NCBI GenBank assembly: GCA_026713285.1
Contig: JAPOOT010000194.1
Coordinates: 1 to 27,701 of the forward strand
Source of the DNA: Gemmatimonadota bacterium
GTDB taxonomy: Bacteria; JAAXHH01
DNA length: 27,701 nucleotides
Direction of reading: 5' to 3'
Part shown: piece by piece, positions 14,620 to 22,661 of the stretch
Numbering within the stretch: the stretch's first letter is position 1
How the letters are laid out: each line of letters begins with the position of its first letter
The notes under the pieces: generated by a model
What the model saw: the letters and a program-made list of their open reading frames with translations, nothing else
Database searches by the model: none
What the model was told of the DNA's origin: nothing
Made by a program: the position numbers and the translations under genes

Positions 14620-15839
14620 CAGCCCAGCCTCATCCGTTCAATGCCCACGAGCCGGTCGTAAAGCACGTACAACCCCGCCACGCACACCAGCAGGATGCCG
14701 CCCAGCGCCGCCGCGAGACTCCAGTTGAGAGACGACTGCATATGGAAAGCGATCATGTTGGAGATGAGTTGTCCCGTGCTGCCGCCCACCAGGGCCGGCG
14801 TGATGTAGTACCCGATGGCGAGGATGAATACGAGCAGGGAACCGGCGCCTACGCCGGGCAGAGTCTGGGGCCAGTACACGCGCCAGAACGACTGCCACGG
14901 GGTCGCGCCCAGCGACTCAGCCGCACTCGTCTGCACTCGTGGAATGGCGCTCATGACCGAGTAGAGCGGCAGCACCATGAAGGGAAGCAGCACGTGGGTC
15001 ATGGCCACGAAGGTACCGGTCATGTTGTAGATCATGGCGATCCGGCCGTAGTCGCCGATGATGCCCAGGAATACGAGCAAGTCATTGAGGACGCCCTGGT
15101 TCTGCAGGAGCACGATCCACGAAGTCGTGCGCACGAGCAGCGAGGTCCAGAAAGGCACGAGGACCAGGATCAGGAGCAGGTAGGCCCTTTGTGGCGGGGC
15201 GTGGGCGATCAGACGGGCGACGGGGTAGCCGATGAGCAGGCAGAGGGCGGTCACCCCCAGGCTCACGAGCAGGGTCCGCCAGAAAAGGGTGAGGTAGATC
15301 CGCCGGTCTTCCGGCTGGGGGACGATGGACCCGCCGGAATCGCGCTGCAGATCGAGCGCGTTCAGGTAGTGGCGTGAAGTGTAACGTGCCCCGGCCTCGC
15401 GCAGCGCGCGCCAGGTCCCGGTTTCTCCCCAGGCCGCGTGGATGTTCATCATGGCACCGGACCACGGACCTTCGTCGACGTTCCTCAGCCTCCGGGCGCT
15501 GCGCGTAAGCACGCTGCGCAATCCGCTCTGCACCCGGTTGATCCGCGTGGCGACCTGGCCGAGCGTGCGGTCCTCCCGGGCTTTCAGCAGTTCACGGGCC
15601 AGTGCTTCATAGGCCGCTTCGCCGGGGAGACCCTGGCCGTCCCAGGCGCGCAGTCTTTCAAGGGTCTCCGGGAGCGCGTCGGCGACCACCGGGTCGTAGA
15701 CGCTGCGGACAAGCATGTTCGCCAGGGGCGCGAGGAAGGTCACCCCGATGAAGGCCATGAGCGGCAGCACCAGCAACGCAGCGCGCAGCCGGGGACCGGG
15801 CTTGAGGCGTCCGATCTGTTGCTCAGGATGCTCGCTCAT
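14619..15839 (-). CDS. Polyamine-type ABC transporter permease (PotB-like) with long periplasmic insert
   Basis: At 406 residues this is longer than the 280-310 usual for PotB. TM1 is LRAALLVLPLMAFIGVTFLAPLANML (18-43). A soluble stretch of roughly 140 residues follows (about 45-187). It is rich in Arg, Glu and Leu and would lie outside the membrane. The normal core resumes with LTLFWRTLLVSLGVTALCLLIGYPVA. The ATPase-contact loop is SAAESLGATPWQSFWRVYWPQTLPGV. Related permeases with this large loop are known in a subset of PotB/CysU-like importers. The loop's role is unclear; contact with the binding protein is a reasonable guess. It lies between the binding-protein gene (27 bases upstream) and the PotC-like gene (one-base overlap). 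Confidence 0.92.
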   Translation of the reverse strand: MSEHPEQQIGRLKPGPRLRAALLVLPLMAFIGVTFLAPLANMLVRSVYDPVVADALPETLERLRAWDGQGLPGEAAYEALARELLKAREDRTLGQVATRINRVQSGLRSVLTRSARRLRNVDEGPWSGAMMNIHAAWGETGTWRALREAGARYTSRHYLNALDLQRDSGGSIVPQPEDRRIYLTLFWRTLLVSLGVTALCLLIGYPVARLIAHAPPQRAYLLLILVLVPFWTSLLVRTTSWIVLLQNQGVLNDLLVFLGIIGDYGRIAMIYNMTGTFVAMTHVLLPFMVLPLYSVMSAIPRVQTSAAESLGATPWQSFWRVYWPQTLPGVGAGSLLVFILAIGYYITPALVGGSTGQLISNMIAFHMQSSLNWSLAAALGGILLVCVAGLYVLYDRLVGIERMRLG

Positions 15840-15866
15840 CGAGAGAAGTTCCCGTATCCGTTACGT

Positions 15867-16970
15867 TCACCGCGCCAGCCACGTACTGAAACGCTCGTTC
15901 ATTTCTTCGCCGTTGTCGCTCCACCATTCCCAGTCGTTGTGCAGGGCGCGGGCCGCATTGTCAAGGCTGGTCGGCATGTGCGGGCTCATGTCGATGCCGG
16001 TTTCCGCGTGGGTCGAGATCAGGGGCATGGCGGAACGGCGCGTGGGACTGTAGGAGATATACCGGCCGACACCGGCCATGGCCCGTGCGGTATTGGCGAA
16101 ACGGACGAACATCTTCGCCGCCTCCAGGTTCCTCGTGCCTTCAACAATGACGACACCTCCCGTATCAAGCAACTGGCCGTCCCATACGATAACGAAGGGT
16201 TGTCCTTCCAGGTTCTGGGCGTTGAAAATCCGTCCGTTGTACGCCGTAGTCATGACAACTTCCCCATCGGCCAGCATCTGGGGCGGCTGCGCGCCCGCTT
16301 CCCACCAGACGATCTGGTCCTTGATGGTATCCAGTTTGTTGAAAGCCCGGCCAACGCCCGCTTCCGTATCCAGCGTGGCGTAAACCTGGTCCAGCGGCAC
16401 GCCGTCGGCCATCAGGGCGAACTCGAGATTGGCCAGCGGGGAGCGGCGCATGCCCCGCCTGCCCGGAAACTTCTCCAGGTCGAAGAAATCGGCGATGGAG
16501 GTGGGTTTCGTTGCTCCGATCCGCCCGTCGTTGTACACGAAGACCGTCGAATAGTATATGTTGGTCGGACCGCATTCCGTGATGCCTTCTTCGGGCAGAT
16601 CGTCCGCCGCCGGGGTTCCGTCGGCGCCGGGCGCAAGTTCATCGATGTCTATCGGGACGAGGAGACCCTCGTCGCAGCCTCGAACCATGTCGGGGAGTTC
16701 CATATCGACGACGTCCCAGTACACGTTGCCCACGTCGACCTGGGCACGTATCTGCGCCAGCCCGCCGTTGTAGTCCTCGATCTTTACGTCAATCCCGGTT
16801 TCCTGTTCGAAACGTTCGATGTATCCGTCCACGCAGGCGCGGGTGTAGGCGCCGCCCCAGCTGACCAGCGTCAGCGATTGCTCCTGCGCGGCGGCGCGTC
16901 CGCCAAACAGCAGGACCAGTGCGGCCAGGCCAGGCACCAGGATACCGCGCATGGATGCTTTTCTCGTCAT
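15867..16970 (-). CDS. Periplasmic substrate-binding protein, PotD/spermidine-putrescine type
   Basis: The 367-residue precursor has a Sec signal peptide: MTRKASMRG, then the hydrophobic core ILVPGLAALVLLFGG and the likely cleavage site AAA-QEQ near residue 28. The mature part opens with LTLVSWGGAYTRACVDGYIERFEQETGI, the classic start of cluster D spermidine/putrescine-type binding proteins. YWDVVDMELPDMVRGCDEGLL and the late GRYISYSPTRRSAMPL are further family regions. The open frame extends farther upstream, but the ATG at 16970 overlaps the ATPase stop as ATGA, which marks a coupled start; a second Met lies at residue 7. The ligand cannot be assigned with certainty; polyamines, or amines or amino acids of that class, are likely. 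Confidence 0.92.
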   Translation of the reverse strand: MTRKASMRGILVPGLAALVLLFGGRAAAQEQSLTLVSWGGAYTRACVDGYIERFEQETGIDVKIEDYNGGLAQIRAQVDVGNVYWDVVDMELPDMVRGCDEGLLVPIDIDELAPGADGTPAADDLPEEGITECGPTNIYYSTVFVYNDGRIGATKPTSIADFFDLEKFPGRRGMRRSPLANLEFALMADGVPLDQVYATLDTEAGVGRAFNKLDTIKDQIVWWEAGAQPPQMLADGEVVMTTAYNGRIFNAQNLEGQPFVIVWDGQLLDTGGVVIVEGTRNLEAAKMFVRFANTARAMAGVGRYISYSPTRRSAMPLISTHAETGIDMSPHMPTSLDNAARALHNDWEWWSDNGEEMNERFSTWLAR

Positions 16971-18076
16971 ACCATTTCTCCTTCTGTTTCCGGGTCGAGC
17001 ACCCGGCAGTCGGTCGGCGTCCAGCCGATGCGGATCCGATCGCCTGCCAACAGGGCGCCGTGTCCGACGATATTGGGTATCTTGATGACGAAGTCCGACG
17101 TGCCGCACACCGAAACGTGAATTCGCAGATAGTCGCCGAGGAACGTGATGTCTTCGATCAGTGCGTCCAGTTCATTGGTGTACAGGCCGGGTTCCGGGGT
17201 GACCGCCACCCGTTCGGGGCGTATGGAAAGCGTAGTCGGGTCGCCGGCCTGGCAGGGCGCGATGCGGATCGCCCGGACGATCTCGCCGTCCACGTCCACT
17301 TCGCAGATCTCGCTGTCCACGTTCAGCACCTTGCCGTGCAGGCGGTTGTTCTCCCCAATGAATCGGGCCACGAAGGAACGCTGCGGTTCTTCGTAAAGCG
17401 TCTCGGGATCGGCCACCTGCTCGATTCTGCCGTCGCGGAGCACGGCGATGCGGTCCGACATGACCATGGCTTCCTGCTGGTCGTGAGTGACGTATACGAC
17501 CGTGACGCCCAGCGTCTTGTGAATCCGGCGGATCTCGTACTGCATCTCCTCGCGGAGCCGGCGGTCCAATGCGCCGAGGGGTTCGTCCATGAGCACCAGC
17601 TCGGGGTCGAATACCAGGGCGCGGGCAATGGCCACGCGCTGCTGCTGCCCCCCGGACAACTGACTGGGGCGCCGGTCTTCGTAACCTTCGAGGCGGACCA
17701 GTTGCAGGGCGCGTTCCACCCGTACGCGGCACGCCTTGCGGTCCACGCCGCGGACCTCGAGAGGGAAGGCGAGATTGTCCCCTACCGTCATGTGGGGGAA
17801 GAGGGCGTAGTTCTGGAACACCATGCCGATACCGCGTTTGCGGGGCGGCAGATTCTGGATGGAGCGACCGTTCACGCGGATCTCGCCGGAGGTAAGCGAC
17901 TCGAAGCCGGCCAGCATCATGAGGCAGGTGGTCTTGCCCGAACCGGAGGGCCCCAGGAGGGTCAGGAACTCTCCCTTGCGGATGTCCAGGTCCACGCCGT
18001 CGACTACAGTGGACTTCCCGTCGTAGCTCTTGCTGACCTTACGGTATTCGACATAGGGGCGATCGGACCCGTCCAT
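16967..18076 (-). CDS. ABC transporter ATPase, PotA-like
   Basis: The 369-residue ATPase energises the importer. Walker A is GPSGSGKT (42-49), the Q-loop Gln is at 88 (MVFQNYALFPHMTV), the signature is LSGGQQQR (140-147), Walker B is LVLMDEP (160-166) and the switch His is H198 (VTHDQ). After about residue 235 comes a TOBE-type regulatory domain: IGENNRLHGKVLN, then LSIRPERVAV. This is typical of PotA/MalK/FbpC ATPases. The frame also starts at TTG 18103, but CAGGAG about nine bases before the ATG at 18076 favours the shorter form. It is the first gene of the operon; the order is ATPase, binding protein, PotB-like, PotC-like permease. Confidence 0.95.
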   Translation of the reverse strand: MDGSDRPYVEYRKVSKSYDGKSTVVDGVDLDIRKGEFLTLLGPSGSGKTTCLMMLAGFESLTSGEIRVNGRSIQNLPPRKRGIGMVFQNYALFPHMTVGDNLAFPLEVRGVDRKACRVRVERALQLVRLEGYEDRRPSQLSGGQQQRVAIARALVFDPELVLMDEPLGALDRRLREEMQYEIRRIHKTLGVTVVYVTHDQQEAMVMSDRIAVLRDGRIEQVADPETLYEEPQRSFVARFIGENNRLHGKVLNVDSEICEVDVDGEIVRAIRIAPCQAGDPTTLSIRPERVAVTPEPGLYTNELDALIEDITFLGDYLRIHVSVCGTSDFVIKIPNIVGHGALLAGDRIRIGWTPTDCRVLDPETEGEMV

Positions 18077-18375
18077 CTGAGCGCGCTCCTGTAGAGGTGC
18101 CAATTGTTCGGATCTGCCCGACCATTCGGGCCGTTCGAACCGTTTAGATGCGAAAGCAAACTTTAACCCGCAGCAGCAGGCCTGTCAAACGTTTTCCTTT
18201 GAACGCAGGGACCTGGAATGTACCTTACGGAGGTTCAGGAGGACGGCACGCGGACGCATGCGCGGATAGCGAGTTCGACGTGCCGGAAACGCGTCGCTTC
18301 AAGGCACGCGGCGGCGCCGTCCTCGACCCTTCAACCGCAGCCGGCATCCGGCCAGGAGAAAGACTGCCCGACCCA
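18077..18375. other. Divergent intergenic region
   Basis: These 299 bases separate the PotA-like gene from the phosphatase-glycosylase fusion gene. A plus-strand open frame runs through and joins the fusion gene in phase from 18148. Its 76 codons look like random Arg-rich translation, with no domain and no helix pattern, so I treat it as untranslated. An AGGAGAAAG stretch at 18354-18362 is too far from the ATG at 18376 to be its normal ribosome-binding site. No promoter is clear. Confidence 0.45.
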
Positions 18376-19602
18376 ATGGAACTTTACATCATCCGCCACG
18401 CGGAATCCGAGAACAACGCCCGGCCGCAGGAAGAACGCACCGATGATCCCACCCTGTCCGCGCTCGGATGCCGTCAGGCGGAATACCTCGTGAACCGCAT
18501 CCGCCACATCCGCCCGACCCGCATCTTCGTCAGTCCCTTCCTTCGCACCCTGGAAACCATCGCGCCGTATATACGCGAGACGGGCCAGTCCGTGGAAGCG
18601 TGGATCGACCTCCACGAACAGGGCGGGGTCCAGGCCGGTGCGGGCAATGCGGACTACGAGGGTAGACCCGGCATGAAACGGTCGGAGATCGAGTATGGTT
18701 TTCCGGGTGTCCGCCTCGATGACGGATTCGACGAGGAGGGTTGGTGGAAGTGCCGGCCCTGGGAGGACTACGAATCGGCCCAGGCGCGTGCGGAGCGGGT
18801 CAACCGGAGGATCCACGACGATTTCGGCCTTACCGGGGAACGTGTCGTCCTGGTTACGCACGGGGCGTTCATGCGCTTCCTTGTGGGTGTGATTCTGGAT
18901 ACCCCGGGTATGGGCCACGATCGAATCTACTGGTTCGCGAACACCTCCGTCACCCGTTTCATCATCACGCCTACCTATACTCAACTCTCCCTGATGAACT
19001 GCGCGCGCCACCTGCCCGAGGCATGGATTACCGGGGTGGACATCCACCCCTATCGGACGGGCGAGTTCGCCGAAGGGGCCGACGAGCGGCGTCGTTGCGC
19101 CTGGACGCGGAAGGATCCGGTTCTGGCCGCCTACCACGACGACGAGTACGGTTTCCCCCTGACCCGGGACGAGGACCTCTTGGAACGGCTCGTGCTGGAG
19201 ATCAACCAGGCGGGGCTGAGCTGGCTGACGGTGCTGAAGAAACGGAAGGCGTTGCGGGAGGCCTTCGACGGGTTCGACGTGGACCGTGTGGCGGCCTATG
19301 ACGACGAAGACCGCTCGCGTCTGCTGGGGGACACGGGAATCATCCGGAACCGGCTCAAGATCGACGCGGCCATCCACAACGCCCGGGTCGTCCAGGAGAT
19401 CAGGAGGAACCACGGTTCATTCGTGGCCTGGCTGAACGGCCAGACCTGCGCTTCGCTGGACGAATGGGTTGCTGTTTTCAGGAAGACTTTCCGCTTCATG
19501 GGACCGGAGATCGTCGGCGAATTCCTCATGAGCACGGGTTATCTTCCCATCCTCCACGACCCTGAGTGCTTTCTCGCCGGGGAAGGGCACCGGGTGGGCT
19601 AG
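18376..19602 (+). CDS. Histidine phosphatase - 3-methyladenine DNA glycosylase I (Tag) fusion protein
   Basis: This 408-residue protein joins two complete domains in one frame. Residues 1 to about 220 are a histidine (phosphoglycerate mutase-like) phosphatase. MELYIIRHAESENN holds the R7-H8 catalytic pair, IFVSPFLRTLETI is the second conserved block and VVLVTHGAFMRFL carries the second active-site His, H162. After a short linker, residues 239-400 are a Tag glycosylase. RRCAWTRKDPVLAAYHDDEYG and HDPEC provide all four zinc ligands of the Tag zinc snap (C241, H254, H394, C398). LEINQAGLSWLTVLKKR contains the E38-equivalent catalytic residue E275, and GIIRNRLKIDAAIHNA is the DNA-binding hairpin region. 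Tag removes 3-methyladenine from DNA. Both active sites look intact. The phosphatase substrate is unknown. The gene converges on the PC4-like gene. Confidence 0.9.
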   Translation: MELYIIRHAESENNARPQEERTDDPTLSALGCRQAEYLVNRIRHIRPTRIFVSPFLRTLETIAPYIRETGQSVEAWIDLHEQGGVQAGAGNADYEGRPGMKRSEIEYGFPGVRLDDGFDEEGWWKCRPWEDYESAQARAERVNRRIHDDFGLTGERVVLVTHGAFMRFLVGVILDTPGMGHDRIYWFANTSVTRFIITPTYTQLSLMNCARHLPEAWITGVDIHPYRTGEFAEGADERRRCAWTRKDPVLAAYHDDEYGFPLTRDEDLLERLVLEINQAGLSWLTVLKKRKALREAFDGFDVDRVAAYDDEDRSRLLGDTGIIRNRLKIDAAIHNARVVQEIRRNHGSFVAWLNGQTCASLDEWVAVFRKTFRFMGPEIVGEFLMSTGYLPILHDPECFLAGEGHRVG

Positions 19603-19795
19603 AAAACGGCCTGCGGCGGTCTGGCGCCTGCGACAGCCGGGGGCCTGTGACGACCACGCGCGACTGGCGCCACGATAGGGTCAAGGACCGGACCGTCGGC
19701 GCCCGGAGAGGACCATGGGACTGGTCTACCGTCGCTCCGAGAGGGCCATGGACCGGACCGCCGGCGCCAGGGGACCGGGCAGACGGGCACGATGC
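19603..19795. repeat. Degenerate repeat between convergent genes
   Basis: The spacer is built from GGACCGGACC, GGCGCC and GACTGG-type words. The clearest pair is GGACCGGACCGTCGGCGCCC (from 19688) and GGACCGGACCGCCGGCGCCA (from 19750), each followed by a GG-GGACC run. It begins immediately after the stop of the fusion gene and ends just before the PC4-like gene, filling the whole gap. No frame through it has protein character. Confidence 0.65.
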
Positions 19796-19804
19796 CACCC
19801 CTGG

Positions 19805-20068
19805 TCAGCCTTCGCTTTCACCTTCACCGTCTTTGAGCAGGTTGCGCTCCTTGAGTTCCGTCTCCAGTTCGTCGAGGCAGGACCTGAACGACTCCCATGC
19901 ATCCGGAGAGACGGTGATGCCCTTCCTGCTGGGCAGGAAATCGCCGTCATTCTCGTAATAGATCCGGATATCGGCATATTCTTTGCCCCGGAAAGACGTG
20001 ATGGTGAAGCGGAACTCTTCCTGGCTGTTTTTCTGGAAACTGGCTACGACCCGGCTGTCCTCTGCCAT
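19805..20068 (-). CDS. PC4/p15-like single-strand nucleic-acid-binding protein
   Basis: The 87-residue protein matches the bacterial PC4 (transcriptional coactivator p15) domain, a small beta-sheet-plus-helix fold that binds single-stranded DNA as a dimer. The strands RFTITSFRGKEYADIRIYYE (20-39), then GDFLPSRKGITVSPDAWESF (42-61) and the closing helix LDELETELKERN are in the family order. FRGKEYxDIRxYYE is the diagnostic piece. GAGG six bases before the ATG and a TTGACA-type promoter upstream support this start. Bacterial members are thought to take part in transcription, replication or repair. Its convergent neighbour is a DNA-glycosylase fusion, but shared function is only a suggestion. 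Confidence 0.9.
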   Translation of the reverse strand: MAEDSRVVASFQKNSQEEFRFTITSFRGKEYADIRIYYENDGDFLPSRKGITVSPDAWESFRSCLDELETELKERNLLKDGEGESEG

Positions 20069-20130
20069 GTGTTTTCCTCACGGTGAGGGGGTTGTGCGTG
20101 GTGGAACACCATGAACGCAAACGGTTCGCC

Positions 20131-20161
20131 ATGATAAGGCATGGATTCCCGTCCGTGTCAA
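20131..20161 (-). promoter_or_regulatory. Probable promoter of the PC4-like gene
   Basis: On the minus strand a perfect TTGACA (20161-20156) is followed after 19 bases by TATCAT (20136-20131), five of six matches to the -10 consensus. The spacing is slightly long. It lies about 65 bases before the gene. The rest of the 274-base gap up to the aminotransferase shows nothing further I can support. Confidence 0.45.
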
Positions 20162-20342
20162 GTAAATTTGGCCTTGTTTTCACGCCGTCCGGATCGTACC
20201 ATAATGCACGCGCGCGGCATTCTGAATAAATCGTCTCGCCCGTGGTATTTGACGGCCGGCCGGGCGTCATTGCCGATCGGCGGACGCGTGGTCTGCTGTA
20301 ATTCGTTTCGAGTCATATCTGCACTGGCGCAGGAGGTAGTTG

Positions 20343-21575
20343 ATGGACTGGCGGGATGTATTTGCGGACCGCATGGATCTCTTGGGCGATACCGCGGTCA
20401 TAGAGCTTCTCAAGCTGGCGGAACGGCCGGACGTGCTTTCCTTTGCCGGCGGCCTGCCCGACGCCGCCACGTTTCCCATGGAAGCGATGAAGGAAGTCGC
20501 CGTCCAGGTCTTCGATACGCACGGCAGCATGTCGCTGCAATACGGCCCCACGGCGGGGTACACGGCTCTCAGGGAGTGGATCGCCCACCGCATGGGCCCC
20601 GTCGAGGGCGTAACCGCCGGCGTGGACGACATCCTGGTCACCACGGGCGGGATCGAGGCGATGGACCTCATCGCCAAGACCCTGCTCAATCCTGGCGACA
20701 TCGTCATCGTGGAAGCCCCTACCTATCTGACTGCCTTTTCGGTTTTTCGGTGTTATGACGTTGAGTTCGTCGCGGTGGATATCGACGACGAGGGAATGCG
20801 CGTGGACCTCCTGGAAGAACGGCTGGGGGAACTGGAACGCCGGGGCAAGCGCGCCAAGCTGATCTACACCATGCCGACTTTTCAGAATCCGGGTGGCGTG
20901 ACCATGCCCCAGGAAAGGCGCCGGAAGCTGGTCGGCCTGGCCGACAGGCACAACATCCCCATCCTGGAAGACCACGCCTATGCGGAACTCTATTTCGATC
21001 ACCCGCCGCCTCCATCGCTCAAAGCGCTGAATCCCGACGGTGTATTGTTTGTCAGCACCTTCTCCAAAATCTTCGGGCCGGGTATCCGCCTCGGCTGGAT
21101 TGCGGCGCCGCCGGCCGTGGTCAACCAGTTGTGCCAGGCGAAACTGGGCAGCGACCAGTGTTCCAGCACCCTCGGGCAGCGCATCGTCTACGAATACGGC
21201 CGCCAGGGACTGATGGACTCCCAGATCGTGCTGTCCAGGGCGCTCTACCAGGCCAAACGCAACGTCACCCTGGAAGCGCTTGCGGAACACGCCCCGCCCG
21301 GCATGACCTGGACCCGTCCGGACGGGGGATTCTACGTGTGGCTGACCACGCCCGAGGGGATCGATTCCACCGCTATGCTGGCCTGGGCCGTTGAAAACGA
21401 AAAGGTGGCCTACGTAGCCGGCCCTTCGTTCTATACCGACGGCCGGGGAGCGAACCAGTTCCGACTGTGCTACAGCTTCCTGGACCAGTCGCTCATCGGC
21501 GAGGGCATCTCCCGGGTGTGCCGCTCGGTCGCGCACCACGTCGAACGGCGCCACCGCGCCCGCATCGGGGCTTAG
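20343..21575 (+). CDS. Aminotransferase class I/II (2-aminoadipate aminotransferase-like)
   Basis: The 410-residue protein is a fold-type I PLP aminotransferase acting in the cytoplasm. ISFAGGLPD-type opening (VLSFAGGLPDAATFP, 31-45), SLQYGPTAGYTALREWI (64-80) and TTGGIEAMDL (100-109) are the family blocks. YTMPTFQNPGGVTM supplies the Asn that contacts the cofactor, and STFSKIFGPGIRLGW places the PLP Lys at K242. These blocks are those of the LysN/AroJ-like and MocR-type aminotransferase subgroup, which handles 2-aminoadipate, aromatic or branched amino acids. Here there is no fused GntR domain. The TTG at 20340 is the nominal frame start, but AGGAGG six bases before the ATG at 20343 sets the start. 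The PhyH gene follows 88 bases later. Confidence 0.92.
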   Translation: MDWRDVFADRMDLLGDTAVIELLKLAERPDVLSFAGGLPDAATFPMEAMKEVAVQVFDTHGSMSLQYGPTAGYTALREWIAHRMGPVEGVTAGVDDILVTTGGIEAMDLIAKTLLNPGDIVIVEAPTYLTAFSVFRCYDVEFVAVDIDDEGMRVDLLEERLGELERRGKRAKLIYTMPTFQNPGGVTMPQERRRKLVGLADRHNIPILEDHAYAELYFDHPPPPSLKALNPDGVLFVSTFSKIFGPGIRLGWIAAPPAVVNQLCQAKLGSDQCSSTLGQRIVYEYGRQGLMDSQIVLSRALYQAKRNVTLEALAEHAPPGMTWTRPDGGFYVWLTTPEGIDSTAMLAWAVENEKVAYVAGPSFYTDGRGANQFRLCYSFLDQSLIGEGISRVCRSVAHHVERRHRARIGA

Positions 21576-21663
21576 GCGTTGCGTTGCCGTGCATTCCGTC
21601 GACCGATACATCCGCAAAGGGCAGATCTTGAGCAAACCGCGAAGGTCAAACGGGGATCATACC

Positions 21664-22479
21664 ATGTTCCGTCTCACCGAAGAACATGAAAGGCAATTCC
21701 GGGAAGACGGCTACCTGATGGTGGAAGGCCTCTACGACGAGGAGGAAATGGAACTCCTGCTCAGTGTGGGTCGTACCGACGGGGAGAAGGCCTCGCTCGT
21801 ACGCGCAGCCGAGGATACCGAGGGCCGCGAAAGCAAGTTGTGGCTGACGTCGGACACGGAACGCGAGGATATCTACAACGCTATCTGCCACGGCCGGCGT
21901 ATGGTCGACACGATGGAACGGCTCATGGGCGACGAGATCTACCTGTACCATTACAAGATGATGGTCAAGGAACCCCGTGTCGGCGGAGCCTGGGAGTGGC
22001 ACCAGGACTACGGCTACTGGTACCACAACCAGGCGCTGTATCCCGATATGGCCAGTTGCTACATCGCGGTGGACCGGGCCCACAGGGCGAACGGGTGCCT
22101 CCAGGTCATCCGGGGTTCGCACCGTCTGGGAAGGATCGAGCACGGACGGTACGGCACGCAGGTGGGGGCCGACCCGAAGCGGGTGGAACTCGCGCTGGAA
22201 CACCTGGACCACGTATATTGCGAAATGTCGCCCGGGACCGCGCTGTTCTTCCACGCGAACGTGCTGCACAGGTCGGATCCCAACGAGAGCGACGACCCGC
22301 GGTGGAGCCTCATCTGCTGCTACAACACCCGGCACAATCCCTGCCAGGACCGACCGGGCCACCCGTCCTACCGGCCCCTTGAAAAGTGGGACGACGGCCG
22401 GGTCCGGGAAGTGGGGCGCAGGCAGTGGGCGGATCTCGCCGCCTCCGCCGAGTCGGCCGCCGAGCGATCCGCCGGCTGA
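21664..22479 (+). CDS. Phytanoyl-CoA dioxygenase (PhyH) family protein
   Basis: The 271-residue protein is a predicted Fe(II)/2-oxoglutarate-dependent oxygenase. The N-terminus LTEEHERQFREDGYLMVEGL is the classic PhyH opening. The iron site is H113 and D115 in WEWHQDYGYW, plus H202 in FFHANVLHRSDPN. R213 (DDPRWSLICCYN) is placed to bind 2-oxoglutarate. MSPGTALFFHANVLHRS is the common C-terminal strand. The open frame begins at a GTG 25 codons earlier, but family alignment and a GGGGA eight bases before the ATG at 21664 favour this start. Bacterial PhyH proteins hydroxylate many small molecules (ectoine, phosphonates, sugars, secondary metabolites), and the substrate is not evident. It lies behind the aminotransferase on the same strand. 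Confidence 0.9.
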   Translation: MFRLTEEHERQFREDGYLMVEGLYDEEEMELLLSVGRTDGEKASLVRAAEDTEGRESKLWLTSDTEREDIYNAICHGRRMVDTMERLMGDEIYLYHYKMMVKEPRVGGAWEWHQDYGYWYHNQALYPDMASCYIAVDRAHRANGCLQVIRGSHRLGRIEHGRYGTQVGADPKRVELALEHLDHVYCEMSPGTALFFHANVLHRSDPNESDDPRWSLICCYNTRHNPCQDRPGHPSYRPLEKWDDGRVREVGRRQWADLAASAESAAERSAG

Positions 22480-22511
22480 CGCGCTTTGCCGAAATTCTTT
22501 GAGAATTGTGG

Positions 22512-22540
22512 TTGCGGACTCTTTTAAATTGAAATATACA
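22512..22540 (+). promoter_or_regulatory. Probable promoter of the lipoprotein gene
   Basis: TTGCGG (22512-22517), 17 bases, then TATACA (22535-22540) lie in a locally AT-rich patch. Another TATAAA follows at 22541-22546. The mRNA would have a leader of about 115 bases with GAAAGGAA as the ribosome-binding site, about 8-10 bases before the ATG at 22662. Confidence 0.45.
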
Positions 22541-22661
22541 TATAAAAGATGTATTCCGATCGTCCCGGAAAGCAGAACATTCCGATCCATCTCTACCAAT
22601 TTGTGTGCCTTTTCTACCACTTGATCCGCGATGCGGGTTTCCACGTGAAAGGAACAAGATA

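Noticed and set aside
15438..18094. Long plus-strand open frames (560 and 391 codons) opposite the ABC transporter operon
   Set aside because: Antisense shadows of the PotB-like, binding-protein and ATPase genes; no recognisable domain.
18148..18375. N-terminal extension of the phosphatase-Tag protein by 76 codons
   Set aside because: The translation is Arg-rich and domainless, and MELYIIRHAE is the natural first strand of the phosphatase fold.
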